Positions 27,384 to 34,282 of a DNA stretch of 43,421 bases are shown here, in pieces. The position numbers and the translations under genes were made by a program. This DNA is from Aeromicrobium flavum (lineage in GTDB: Bacteria; Actinomycetota; Actinomycetes; Propionibacteriales; Nocardioidaceae): positions 1-43,421 of the forward strand of contig NZ_BJZQ01000011.1 of the NCBI RefSeq assembly GCF_007992115.1. Direction: 5' to 3'. The first letter of the stretch is position 1, and each line of letters opens with the position of its first letter. A model generated the notes under the pieces. The model was not told where the DNA came from and searched no databases. It saw only the letters and a list, made by a program, of their open reading frames with translations.

Positions 27384-28303
27384 TCCGCGTCTCCGTGCCC
27401 GACGAGGCGTGGCACCGGGCGCTCGAGGACCTCGACGTCGAGCTGGTGCGGTGGGACGGGACGTCCACGCAGCCCGAGGGGTGGCTCGACCTCGCCGTGT
27501 GGCCGTACACGCTGGCACCGGCCGACCTGGCGGCCATCGACGCCTCGCGCATCGGGCTGGTGCAGGGGCAGTCCCTCGGCTACGACGGCGTCGCCGACGC
27601 CCTGCCGGCCGGCGGCCGGTACGCCAACGTCGTGGGCGTGCACGAGGACTCGACCGCCGAGATGGCCGTGGCGCTGCTGCTGGCCGCGGTCCGCAACCTC
27701 GACGTGTTCGCAGCGCAGCAGGCGCAGGGCCGGTGGCGGAAGGCTCGGTCGTCGAGCCTGGTCGACCGGCGCGTGATGCTCCTCGGCGTCGGCGGCATCG
27801 GCTCGCGCGTCGCGGCCCGGCTGGACGGCTTCGGCTGCGAGATCGTCCGGGTCGGCTCCACGGCGCGCGACGACGAGCGCGGTCACGTGCACGGCACCGC
27901 CGAGCTGGCCGACCTGCTCCCCACGGTGGACGCCGTCGTGGTGGCGGTGCCGCTCACGCCCGACACGGAGCGCCTCGTCGACGCCGACTTCCTCGCGCGG
28001 CTGCCCGACGGTGCGATCGTCGTGAACGTGGCCCGCGGTCGCACCGCCGACACCGATGCGGTGCTGGCCGAGGCCGGCCGCCTGCGCTACGCCTCGGACG
28101 TCTTCGATCCGGAGCCGCTGCCCCGGGACCACCCGCTGTGGTCGGCGCGCGGCGTCATCATCACGCCGCACGTGGGCGGGCGCGATGACGACGAGGACGG
28201 ACCAGCAGCCCAGGACGCCGTGCGGGCCCAGATCGCCCGGCTCGTCGCCGGCGAGGAGCCCGTCGACGTCGTGGTGGACCACCGCGCGGTCGGCACCTCG
28301 TAG
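27380..28303 (+). CDS. D-isomer-specific 2-hydroxyacid dehydrogenase
   Basis: A 307-residue NAD(P)-dependent oxidoreductase. The catalytic domain contains GQSLGYDGV and [19 protein letters not shown]. The nucleotide domain has LLGVGGIGSRVAARL (GxGxxG) near residue 137. The catalytic residues are Arg in NVARGR near residue 217, the Glu of FDPEPL near 240 and the His in ITPHVGG near 262. The substrate is some 2-oxo/2-hydroxy acid, not further resolvable (phosphoglycerate, glyoxylate or hydroxypyruvate are options). ATG at 27380 overlaps the ppx stop (ATGA). Its TAG stop is also the start of the tRNA gene's -10 element. Confidence 0.92.
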   Translation: MIRVSVPDEAWHRALEDLDVELVRWDGTSTQPEGWLDLAVWPYTLAPADLAAIDASRIGLVQGQSLGYDGVADALPAGGRYANVVGVHEDSTAEMAVALLLAAVRNLDVFAAQQAQGRWRKARSSSLVDRRVMLLGVGGIGSRVAARLDGFGCEIVRVGSTARDDERGHVHGTAELADLLPTVDAVVVAVPLTPDTERLVDADFLARLPDGAIVVNVARGRTADTDAVLAEAGRLRYASDVFDPEPLPRDHPLWSARGVIITPHVGGRDDDEDGPAAQDAVRAQIARLVAGEEPVDVVVDHRAVGTS

Positions 28304-28306
28304 GCT
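28301..28306 (+). promoter_or_regulatory. -10 element (TAGGCT) seven bases before the tRNA
   Basis: TAGGCT includes the TAG stop of the dehydrogenase gene. Seven bases separate it from the first base of the tRNA acceptor stem, so transcription would start at or within a base of the mature 5' end. Confidence 0.5.
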
Positions 28307-28313
28307 GGTCCCT

Positions 28314-28386
28314 GCTCCCGTAGCCCAACGGCAGAGGCAGACGGCTTAAACCCGTCCCAGTGCGGGTTCGAGTCCCGCCGGGAGCA
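28314..28386 (+). tRNA. tRNA with anticodon UAA (Leu codon UUA) but class-I variable loop
   Basis: A complete cloverleaf can be drawn. The acceptor stem is GCTCCCG/CGGGAGC with discriminator A at 28386. The D arm is GCCC...AGGC with a GG in the loop. The anticodon stem is GACGG/CCGTC with loop CTTAAAC, and the T arm is GCGGG, TTCGAGT, CCCGC. Loop positions 34-36 read TAA, which pairs with the leucine codon UUA. The variable region is only five bases (28357-28361), whereas bacterial leucine tRNAs are class II with a long variable arm. The 3' CCA is not encoded (CCC follows the A). It may be a divergent leucine tRNA, an orphan isoacceptor or a pseudo-tRNA; the folded arms are all intact, which argues against decay. 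Confidence 0.85.
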
Positions 28387-28395
28387 CCCTCGAGG

Positions 28396-28845
28396 TCAGG
28401 ACTGGCGCAGCTGGACCGCGGACCACGTCTCGTCGAGCAGGGTCGGCTCGGTGGTGCGCCATCCGTACTCGTCGACGCCGGTGCGCAGGATCGTCAGCGG
28501 CAGGTCGCCGGTGGGGTAGAGGACCCACACCCGGCCCACCGACCCCAGTCGCGGCAGGACGTCGTCCAGGCGCATGTGGAACTCTTGGGTGTTCGACACT
28601 GCGATGACGGCGGTGTCGATGCCCGACGGCTTGTCCCGCTCCGAGGGCTCGGGGTGGTTCTGGGCGCCGGTCCAGGTGTCGTCGAACCAGCGGTCGTCGT
28701 TGTCGGTCGCGTCGTCCTCGTAGGTCTCGACGCCCTCGGGGAGGGGGTCCAGCAGGGCCGTCTCCTCGACCGAGTCGCCGACGATCCAGACCAGCGACCC
28801 CGGAGTGATGCCGAGGGTCTCCGCGGTGGTCTGCTCGTCGGTCAT
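28396..28845 (-). CDS. DUF3052-like small protein
   Basis: A 149-residue soluble, acidic protein. LGITPGSLVWIVGDS at the start, a central VAVSNTQEFHMRLDDVLPRL-like stretch, VGRVWVLYPTGD and the end LLDETWSAVQLRQS resemble the small DUF3052 family of actinobacteria, in which a predicted Rossmann-like core ends in 'W..V.L'. The central region is unusually Asp-rich. ATG at 28845 overlaps the trmB stop (ATGA), so it is translated with trmB. It ends eight bases from the tRNA, convergent to it. Function unknown. Confidence 0.65.
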   Translation of the reverse strand: MTDEQTTAETLGITPGSLVWIVGDSVEETALLDPLPEGVETYEDDATDNDDRWFDDTWTGAQNHPEPSERDKPSGIDTAVIAVSNTQEFHMRLDDVLPRLGSVGRVWVLYPTGDLPLTILRTGVDEYGWRTTEPTLLDETWSAVQLRQS

Positions 28846-29588
28846 GGGGTCAGCATAGTGGCGCTGACGTCCCGGATCGTGCGTCCCTTGGCCAATCCCT
28901 TGGCCTCGAAGCGGGTGACGGGGCGTCCGGGGAACCGGTCGTCCCAGGTGCCGGCGGTGGTGAAGCCCTCCGCGCGGCCGACCACCTCGAGCATCTGGTC
29001 GGCGTAGTCCTGCCAGTCCGTGGCGAGCCGCCAGACGCCCCCGGGCCGCAGCACGCGGCGCACGAGCGGGACGAACTCGTCGGTCACGAGCCGACGCTTG
29101 TTGTGGCGCTGCTTGTGCCACGGGTCGGGGAACCACACGCGCACCTCGTCGAGGCTCGCCTCCGGCAGCACCCGAGTCAGCATCGGCACCGCGTCGACCA
29201 CGGCCAGCCGCACGTTCTCGACCTCGTGGTGGCGCAGCGACAGCAGGGTCTGGGCGACGCCCGGCACGTACACCTCCAGGCCGAGGAAGTCAGTGTCCGG
29301 GTGCTCGCGCGCCGCGTGGACGAGGGACTCGCCGCGCCCACTGCCGATCTCGAGCACCAGCGGCGCCCGGCGCCCGAACAGCTGCTCCGGGTCGAGCGTG
29401 AAGCCCTCGGCGACCGACGTGCTGGTGCGGCCGCGGGGGATGTCGACGACGAAGCGGTCGGCGACGTCGTCCCAGGCACCCTGCAGCCGCTCGGTGAGGC
29501 GTCCGCCGCGCCGGGTGAACGAGACCACCTCGCGGCGGAACGGCTCGTCGTCGGCGTGATCTCGACGGTCTTCGGCAGCATCGGGCAT
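28842..29588 (-). CDS. trmB: tRNA (guanine-N7-)-methyltransferase TrmB
   Basis: A 248-residue class I methyltransferase making m7G46 in the tRNA variable loop using SAM. LVLEIGSGRGESLVHAAREH is motif I, LGLEVYVPGVAQTL the next strand, and VRVWFPDPWHKQRHNKRRLV the TrmB signature with its catalytic Asp. ATDWQDYADQM and TRFEAKGLAKGRTIRDV complete the family pattern. An N-terminal extension of about 65 residues (with many charged residues) is common in actinobacteria. ATG at 29588 lies six bases after minus-strand TAGGTT, a leaderless start. Its substrate position 46 lies in the short variable loop that class-I tRNAs have. Confidence 0.95.
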   Translation of the reverse strand: MPDAAEDRRDHADDEPFRREVVSFTRRGGRLTERLQGAWDDVADRFVVDIPRGRTSTSVAEGFTLDPEQLFGRRAPLVLEIGSGRGESLVHAAREHPDTDFLGLEVYVPGVAQTLLSLRHHEVENVRLAVVDAVPMLTRVLPEASLDEVRVWFPDPWHKQRHNKRRLVTDEFVPLVRRVLRPGGVWRLATDWQDYADQMLEVVGRAEGFTTAGTWDDRFPGRPVTRFEAKGLAKGRTIRDVSATMLTP

Positions 29589-29594
29589 GGTCCG

Positions 29595-29600
29595 AACCTA
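29595..29600 (-). promoter_or_regulatory. Leaderless-type -10 (TAGGTT) for trmB
   Basis: Plus-strand AACCTA reads TAGGTT on the minus strand and is six bases from the ATG at 29588. The divergent DinB-like gene starts only 26-35 bases away, so its own promoter must overlap this one. Confidence 0.55.
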
Positions 29601-29623
29601 TCGAGCCTGCCATCGTGGCCGAC

Positions 29624-30136
29624 ATGGTGATCAGTGCGGACACGAAGGACTGGACCTGGGTCCTCGAGCGGACCTGCGACGCGTGCGGGTTCGACCCCGC
29701 CGAGGTCGACCCGGCGCGGGCGGGGGAGGAGGTCCGGGCGATGGTGCCTCGGTGGCGCGCCGTGCTCGGCAGGCCGGAGGCGGCGGATCGACCGGACGAC
29801 GCGACCTGGTCGGCGCTGGAGTACGCGTGCCACGTCCGCGACGTGCTGGTGCTGTTCGCCGACCGACTGCGGCTGATGCGCGAGCAGGAGGCGCCCGAGT
29901 TCCCGGACTGGGACCAGGACGCGACGGCCGTCGACTCCGGGTACGCGACGCAGGACCCCGCCGTGGTCGCCGGTGAGCTCGGGCCCGCCGCGGACGCGTT
30001 CGCCGCCGAGATCGCCGCGGTCGTCGACTGGACGCGGCCCGGCCACCGCTCGAACGGCTCGGCCTTCACCGTCGACACCCTCACGCGCTACGCCATGCAC
30101 GACCTCGTGCACCACCTGCACGACGTCGACGCCTGA
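29624..30136 (+). CDS. DinB-superfamily protein (metal-dependent, mycothiol-transferase-like)
   Basis: A four-helix-bundle protein of about 170 residues. TWSALEYACHVRDVLVLFADRL supplies the first His, and YAMHDLVHHLHDVDA at the C-terminus supplies the second and third, the typical three-His metal site of DinB/MDMPI-type proteins. In actinobacteria related proteins are mycothiol-dependent transferases or isomerases. Two starts are possible, GTG 29615 and ATG 29624, three codons apart, and neither has a ribosome site; the later one is given. It is transcribed divergently from trmB with very little space. Substrate unknown. Confidence 0.8.
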   Translation: MVISADTKDWTWVLERTCDACGFDPAEVDPARAGEEVRAMVPRWRAVLGRPEAADRPDDATWSALEYACHVRDVLVLFADRLRLMREQEAPEFPDWDQDATAVDSGYATQDPAVVAGELGPAADAFAAEIAAVVDWTRPGHRSNGSAFTVDTLTRYAMHDLVHHLHDVDA

Positions 30137-30140
30137 GGCC

Positions 30141-30161
30141 CGACACGCCGCTTCGGTGTCG
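30141..30161 (+). terminator. Hairpin after the DinB-like gene
   Basis: CGACAC at 30141-30146 pairs with GTGTCG at 30156-30161, with an inner CCG/CGG pairing. It lies four bases past the stop codon and has no T tract. Confidence 0.4.
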
Positions 30162-30190
30162 TGGTCTGCACACTAATGCGGATTGCGTGG

Positions 30191-30196
30191 TACCGT
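30191..30196 (+). promoter_or_regulatory. Leaderless-type -10 (TACCGT) for padR-like gene
   Basis: TACCGT, seven bases, then ATG at 30204. A clear PadR-type ATGT/ACAT operator was not seen. Confidence 0.5.
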
Positions 30197-30203
30197 CCCG
30201 TGC

Positions 30204-30530
30204 ATGGATGCAACACAGCTCCTCAAGGGAGTGCTCGACGTCGCGGTCCTCGCGGTCGTCGAAGGCGAGGACGGGTACGGCTACGACGTGGTCAGGCGAC
30301 TGCGCGCGGCCGGGCTCGAGGAGGTCGGCGACGCCTCCGTCTACGGCACGCTGCGGCGGCTGTACTCGGCCGGCGCCCTGACGTCGTACGTGGTCCCCAG
30401 CGAAGAGGGACCGCACCGCAAGTACTACGGCATCACACCGCAGGGTCGATCGATGCTGGCCACGCAACGCAAGACCTGGGCCGAGTTCGCCCGCACGATG
30501 GACCGCCTGCTCGAAGGAGTCGCCGTATGA
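30204..30530 (+). CDS. PadR family transcriptional regulator
   Basis: A 108-residue winged-helix regulator. LLKGVLDVAVLAVVEGEDGYGYDVVRRL is the canonical PadR opening, VGDASVYGTLRRLYSAGAL the recognition helix, and GPHRKYYGITPQGRSML the wing. The C-terminal helix (TWAEFARTMDRLLEGV) would dimerise. PadR repressors usually control the gene next to them. Here a HAAS-domain membrane protein follows with an ATGA overlap, a recurring pairing in which the membrane protein and regulator work together. An inducer is not known. Confidence 0.93.
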   Translation: MDATQLLKGVLDVAVLAVVEGEDGYGYDVVRRLRAAGLEEVGDASVYGTLRRLYSAGALTSYVVPSEEGPHRKYYGITPQGRSMLATQRKTWAEFARTMDRLLEGVAV

Positions 30531-31600
30531 ACGCCACCACCCTCCCGGCCGAGATCATCGCCTTCGCCGCCGCGGTCCGCGCCTCGCTGCGCGACCTGCC
30601 GGCCGACGAGGTCGAGGAGCTCACCGACGGTCTCGAGGCCGACCTGGCCGAGGCCTACGCCGAGGACCTCGCCCGCGAGCTGCCCGACCCGGCCGCCTAC
30701 GCGGCCGAGCTGCGGGGTGCGGCGGGGCTGCCCACGCCGGAGCCGGTCGTGAAGCAGGGTCGACTGCGGCCGATCGTCGACGGGTTCGCCGAGACCCTGC
30801 GCGACCTCGACCGCTCCCTGCGCAAGAGCCCGGTCGTGGCTGGGGTGCTGGACTTCCTCGTGACCCTGCAGCCGGCGTGGTGGATCGTGCGTGGCTGGGC
30901 TGCGTACCAGGTGCTGGGAGGCATCTTCGGGTTCGAGGGCGACCTGCTGCCGACGCATCCTGGCTACTGGATCCTGATGCTCGTCCTGGTGGCCGGCAGC
31001 GTGGCCGTCGGGTTGCGGCGCTGGCGACCCTGGGTGCACGCGCTGATCATCGTCGGCAACATCGTCGCGGCGATCGCGACGCTCGCCGCGATGGCCAGCA
31101 TTCCGACGAATGCCGAGGTCTGGCAGGCGTGGCAGGAGGCGGACCAGACCTACTACGACGACAGCATGGCGGCGGGCCCGGACGGCACGGGCGTCTGGCT
31201 CAACGGCAGCGAAGTCACGAACATCCATGCGTACGACGCGAAGGGTCAGCCGCTGAACGGCGTGCAGCTCTTCGACCAGGACGGCAAGCCGCTCGCGACC
31301 TCGGTGCCCGGCGGTAACGGGTGCCTGGTTCCCTCGCCGGTGGACGAGGACGGCTGCCAGACGTTCGGCGCGTGGGTGCCCACGCAGCTCGAGACGGGCG
31401 CCACGGTGTGGAACGTCTACCCGATGAAGATGGCCGAGTCGACCGAGGACGAGCCGACCACGCCGATCGCCGGTGCCGTCCCCCAGGACCGCCCGGCGCC
31501 GTTCGTCAAGGTGCCGGCGCTGATGCGGGCCGAGCCCGTGGATGCGGACGCTCCGAAGGTGGCCGACCCCGCGAAGAAAGAGGCCGAGAAGACCCCGTGA
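30527..31600 (+). CDS. HAAS-domain membrane protein paired with PadR regulator
   Basis: A 357-residue protein. The N-terminal 70 residues (FAAAVRASLRDLPADEVEEL, DLAEAYAED, DPAAYAAELRGAAGL) match the HAAS/DUF1700-type helical domain that accompanies PadR regulators. A linker then leads to three or four transmembrane helices (about residues 115-195: AWWIVRGWAAYQVLG, WILMLVLVAGSVAVGL, ALIIVGNIVAAIATLAAMA). An extracellular domain of about 160 residues follows, with two Cys (NGCLVPSPVDEDGCQTF) and a charged, Ala/Pro-rich tail. It overlaps the padR-like gene by ATGA. It may be a sensor or an envelope-stress component; the ligand is unknown. Confidence 0.8.
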   Translation: MNATTLPAEIIAFAAAVRASLRDLPADEVEELTDGLEADLAEAYAEDLARELPDPAAYAAELRGAAGLPTPEPVVKQGRLRPIVDGFAETLRDLDRSLRKSPVVAGVLDFLVTLQPAWWIVRGWAAYQVLGGIFGFEGDLLPTHPGYWILMLVLVAGSVAVGLRRWRPWVHALIIVGNIVAAIATLAAMASIPTNAEVWQAWQEADQTYYDDSMAAGPDGTGVWLNGSEVTNIHAYDAKGQPLNGVQLFDQDGKPLATSVPGGNGCLVPSPVDEDGCQTFGAWVPTQLETGATVWNVYPMKMAESTEDEPTTPIAGAVPQDRPAPFVKVPALMRAEPVDADAPKVADPAKKEAEKTP

Positions 31601-31632
31601 GCGGGAAGCGTGAGGGTGGTGGCGGCGTTGGA

Positions 31633-31638
31633 TAGGGT
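31633..31638 (+). promoter_or_regulatory. Candidate -10 (TAGGGT) for BI-1 family gene
   Basis: TAGGGT is followed by about 50 bases of leader containing a GGAGGA ribosome site five bases before the ATG at 31697. Confidence 0.45.
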
Positions 31639-31696
31639 AGACCCACCGACCCCGCCACCACCGGCGCGCGGGGCCACATCCTCCCGGAGGAACAGC

Positions 31697-32560
31697 ATGA
31701 GAAGCAGCAACCCGGTCTTCGCGAACAACGCGGAGTTCAACGGCCGAGGCACCACGCAGTACGCCGATCCGTCCCAGTGGAAGATCGACCTGTCCGGCGA
31801 CGGACGCGGCACGCAGACCCCTGGCCTGCAGGCCCCCGCCTCGCCCGGCCGGATGACGCTCGACTCCGTCGTCGAGAAGACCGCCATCACCGTCGGCACC
31901 GTCATGGTGTTCGCCGCGATCGCGTGGTTCACCATCGGTCAGATGTGGACCGACTCGCTCACGGTCAACGAGACCGCGGTCCAGCGGGCGTGGATGTTCG
32001 CGATGGGCGGCATGATCGTCGGCTTCGTCCTGGCGATGGTCAACTCCTTCAAGAAGGTCATCAGCCCCGCGCTCGTGCTCGCGTACGCCGCGGCCGAGGG
32101 CGTCTTCGTCGGTGCCTTCTCCAAGATCGTCTCCACCTGGGTGGGCGACTCCACGATCGTGTTCCAGGCTGTCCTGGCGACCTTCGTGGCCGCCGGCGCG
32201 ACGCTCGCGGCCTACAAGTTCTTCAACATCCGGGTGACGGCCAAGTTCCGCAAGGTCGTCACGATCTCGGTGTTCGCGTTCTTCGCGGTCATGCTGGTGA
32301 ACTTCGCGCTGAGCATGTTCGGCGTGCTCGACCAGGGCGGCCTGCGCGGCTTCGGCATGCTCGGCCTCGTGGTCTCGCTGTTCGCCATCGGTCTCGCCGT
32401 GCTGTGCCTGATCATGGACTTCGACTTCGTCGAGCGCGGCGTGGCCGCCGGGCTCCCCGAGCGTGAGTCCTGGCGTGCGGCCTTCGGCCTCACGGTCACG
32501 CTGGTCTGGCTCTACCTCGAGATCCTGCGCGTCCTGGCCATCCTCCGCGGTGGCGACTGA
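31697..32560 (+). CDS. Bax inhibitor-1 / YccA family membrane protein
   Basis: A 287-residue protein. A soluble N-terminal stretch (NPVFANNAEFNGRG, typical of actinobacterial members) is followed by seven hydrophobic helices starting near residue 62. The family residues are visible in AAAEGVFVGAFSKIV and in the last helices (MDFDFVERGVAAGLPERESWRAAFGLTVTLVWLYLEILRVL), including the Asp pair proposed to gate calcium leak in BI-1 homologues. Function in actinobacteria is not established; a membrane channel or protease-modulating role is assumed for the family. ATG at 31697 has a GGAGG site. It is a single-gene unit ending at a strong hairpin. Confidence 0.92.
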   Translation: MRSSNPVFANNAEFNGRGTTQYADPSQWKIDLSGDGRGTQTPGLQAPASPGRMTLDSVVEKTAITVGTVMVFAAIAWFTIGQMWTDSLTVNETAVQRAWMFAMGGMIVGFVLAMVNSFKKVISPALVLAYAAAEGVFVGAFSKIVSTWVGDSTIVFQAVLATFVAAGATLAAYKFFNIRVTAKFRKVVTISVFAFFAVMLVNFALSMFGVLDQGGLRGFGMLGLVVSLFAIGLAVLCLIMDFDFVERGVAAGLPERESWRAAFGLTVTLVWLYLEILRVLAILRGGD

Positions 32561-32574
32561 TCCAGAGCGCACGA

Positions 32575-32608
32575 ACGGCCCGTCATCCCCTGGGGGATGG
32601 CGGGCCGT
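32575..32608. terminator. Strong 15-16 bp hairpin between convergent genes
   Basis: ACGGCCCG...CGGGCCGT encloses a second arm ATCCCC/GGGGAT, giving a near-perfect stem of about 15-16 bp with a four-base loop. It lies between the BI-1 gene stop (32560) and the SGNH gene stop (32631) and can serve both strands. Confidence 0.85.
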
Positions 32609-32630
32609 CGTCGTGTGTGCGGCAGGACGG

Positions 32631-33545
32631 TCAGCGACGCCAGGGCAGCACGGCGGCCCAGCGGCGGCCACGGGTGGCCGGCGCGACCTGGGTGCCGCCG
32701 TGCTCGGAGGCCCATTCGGCGGCCTCGTCCAGCGTCATCTGCTCGGTCGCCCCGACGTCGACGGGCTGGACGCCGCGGGTGCGCCACTGGGCGACCGCGG
32801 CGGCCACGAGGAAGGTCGAGACCGTGGCGTAGCCGTCGGCGCTCGGGTGGAAACGGTCGTCGCCGAAGAGTGCGTCGCCCTTGAGCAGCAGGATCGGCTC
32901 GAGCGCGTCGGCCAGCGAGACGACGCGGGCGCCGGCCTCGACGGCGGCGACGGTCTGACGGCGGGCCAGGTGCCGGCTCCAGTAGCGGCAGACCGTGCGC
33001 AATGGCACGGGCAGCGGCTTGATCGTGCCGAAGTCCGGGACCGAGCCGACGACGACCTCGGCGCCCGCGGCCCGCAAGCGGGTGACGGCCGCCGCGAGTC
33101 GACGGGCCGATCGCTTGGCGGGCACCTGGTGCGTGATGTCGTTGGCGCCGATGAGGATGATCGCCAGCTGCGGGCGGTGGTCGTCGCCCGTGGCGATCTG
33201 GGTGGCGAGGTCGCGCGAGCGTGCTCCGACCGTCGACACGTTCCGGATGTGGGTCGGGCGATCGAGCAGCTGCGCGATGCCCTGGCCGATCAGCGCCGAC
33301 GGCGTGTGGTCGACGCTCGACATCCCGTAGCCGACCATGGTCGAGTCCCCGAGCAGCAGGACGCGGATCGGCTCGCCGTTCAGCTCGTCGCCGTAGACGC
33401 CGTTCCCGATCGGCGGACGGTCGGGCGTGGTGCCGATGCGCCTGCGGGCCAGGAGTGCCTGTCCGATGAGGACCCCGTAGGTCCCGGCGCCGACGCCAGC
33501 GGTCCGGACGGCGGCCTTGGCGGTCGTCTTCGCGGGGCTCGGCAC
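32631..33545 (-). CDS. SGNH/GDSL-family hydrolase
   Basis: A 304-residue protein. A short hydrophobic N-terminal segment (AVRTAGVGAGTYGVLIGQALLA) suggests a membrane anchor or signal. The SGNH blocks are RVLLLGDSTMVGYGM (block I, catalytic Ser in GDST), VGARSRDLAT (block II Gly), ILIGANDITH (block III Asn) and DDRFHPSADGYA (block V with the DxxH pair). The family includes esterases, lipases and acetylhydrolases of polysaccharides. The last 60 residues are outside the core. GTG at 33545 lies six bases after a minus-strand TACACT. The substrate is not predictable. Confidence 0.9.
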   Translation of the reverse strand: MPSPAKTTAKAAVRTAGVGAGTYGVLIGQALLARRRIGTTPDRPPIGNGVYGDELNGEPIRVLLLGDSTMVGYGMSSVDHTPSALIGQGIAQLLDRPTHIRNVSTVGARSRDLATQIATGDDHRPQLAIILIGANDITHQVPAKRSARRLAAAVTRLRAAGAEVVVGSVPDFGTIKPLPVPLRTVCRYWSRHLARRQTVAAVEAGARVVSLADALEPILLLKGDALFGDDRFHPSADGYATVSTFLVAAAVAQWRTRGVQPVDVGATEQMTLDEAAEWASEHGGTQVAPATRGRRWAAVLPWRR

Positions 33546-33551
33546 GCTCCC

Positions 33552-33557
33552 AGTGTA
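33552..33557 (-). promoter_or_regulatory. Leaderless-type -10 (TACACT) for SGNH hydrolase
   Basis: Plus-strand AGTGTA reads TACACT on the minus strand and is six bases from the GTG at 33545. Confidence 0.6.
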
Positions 33558-33590
33558 GGAAGTCGGGCCGCACGGTCGGACCCGGTTCCT

Positions 33591-33596
33591 AGGATG
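33591..33596 (+). promoter_or_regulatory. Leaderless-type -10 (TAGGAT) for phosphatase-pirin operon
   Basis: TAGGAT is five bases from the GTG at 33602. The gap bases happen to be GGAGG, too close to the start to act as a normal ribosome site. Confidence 0.55.
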
Positions 33597-33601
33597 GAGG
33601 G

Positions 33602-34282
33602 GTGACCGACACCGTTCCCAACCTTCGCGACCTCGGCGGAACCGACGTCGAGGGCGGCAGCATCCGTCCCGGGCGCCTGTTGCGCAGTGCCCTGCCGCTG
33701 CGTGACGACGTGGCCCCGCCCGAGATCGTGTGGCCGCCCGCCGTGGTGATCGACCTGCGGTCCGTCGCCGAGGTCGAGCCCGAGCACCCGCTCGCCGGCC
33801 CGGACGTCACGGTCCACAACTTCCCGCTGCTGAGCGCGCTGCGGCCGGGGGTGGCGCCGCCGGAGTCCCTGGCCGAGCTCTACCAGCTGATGCTGCAGAC
33901 CACGGCGCGTCACCTGGTCGAGGTAGTTGACGCCGTCGCCGCGGCCGACGCCACCACGCTCGTGCACTGTGCCGCCGGCAAGGACCGTACCGGGGTGTCG
34001 ATCGCGATGGTGCTGGCGCTGCTGGGGGCCAAGCGCGACGACATCGTCGACGACTACCTCGTCACGGCCCAGAACGAGGAGCAGATCCAGGCCCGGTTCG
34101 CCCGCCTCTACGGCGAGCGTCGGGCGGCACTGCCCGCCGGGTACATCGCCACCCCGGTCGAGGCCATCTCGGGCGTGCTCGACACCTGGGACGAGTACCC
34201 CGGCGGTGCCGTCGCCTGGTTCCACCGCTGGGGCGGCCGCCCCGAGACGATCGACCGACTCCGCACCACCTTGGTCCGATGA
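33602..34282 (+). CDS. Tyrosine-protein phosphatase (PtpB/DSP-like)
   Basis: A 226-residue phosphatase. The N-terminus NLRDLGGTDVEGGSIRPGRLLRSALP is the signature of the PtpB-like Y_phosphatase3 group. VVIDLRSVAEVEPEHP follows, and the P-loop HCAAGKDRTGV gives catalytic Cys123 and Arg129. The general-acid Asp probably lies in the DDYLVTAQNEE or preceding region. These enzymes dephosphorylate tyrosine and sometimes phosphoinositides; actinobacterial relatives are either secreted or cytoplasmic. No signal peptide is seen. GTG at 33602 fits the promoter. It is co-translated with the pirin gene by an ATGA overlap. Confidence 0.93.
   Translation: MTDTVPNLRDLGGTDVEGGSIRPGRLLRSALPLRDDVAPPEIVWPPAVVIDLRSVAEVEPEHPLAGPDVTVHNFPLLSALRPGVAPPESLAELYQLMLQTTARHLVEVVDAVAAADATTLVHCAAGKDRTGVSIAMVLALLGAKRDDIVDDYLVTAQNEEQIQARFARLYGERRAALPAGYIATPVEAISGVLDTWDEYPGGAVAWFHRWGGRPETIDRLRTTLVR

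Noticed and set aside
28314..28386. Integration site at the tRNA 3' end
   Set aside because: No integrase and no duplicate of the tRNA 3' end was found downstream; the adjacent genes are housekeeping.
33597..33601. GGAGG as ribosome site for the phosphatase gene
   Set aside because: It directly abuts the GTG start, too close to function; the TAGGAT just before it fits a leaderless start better.
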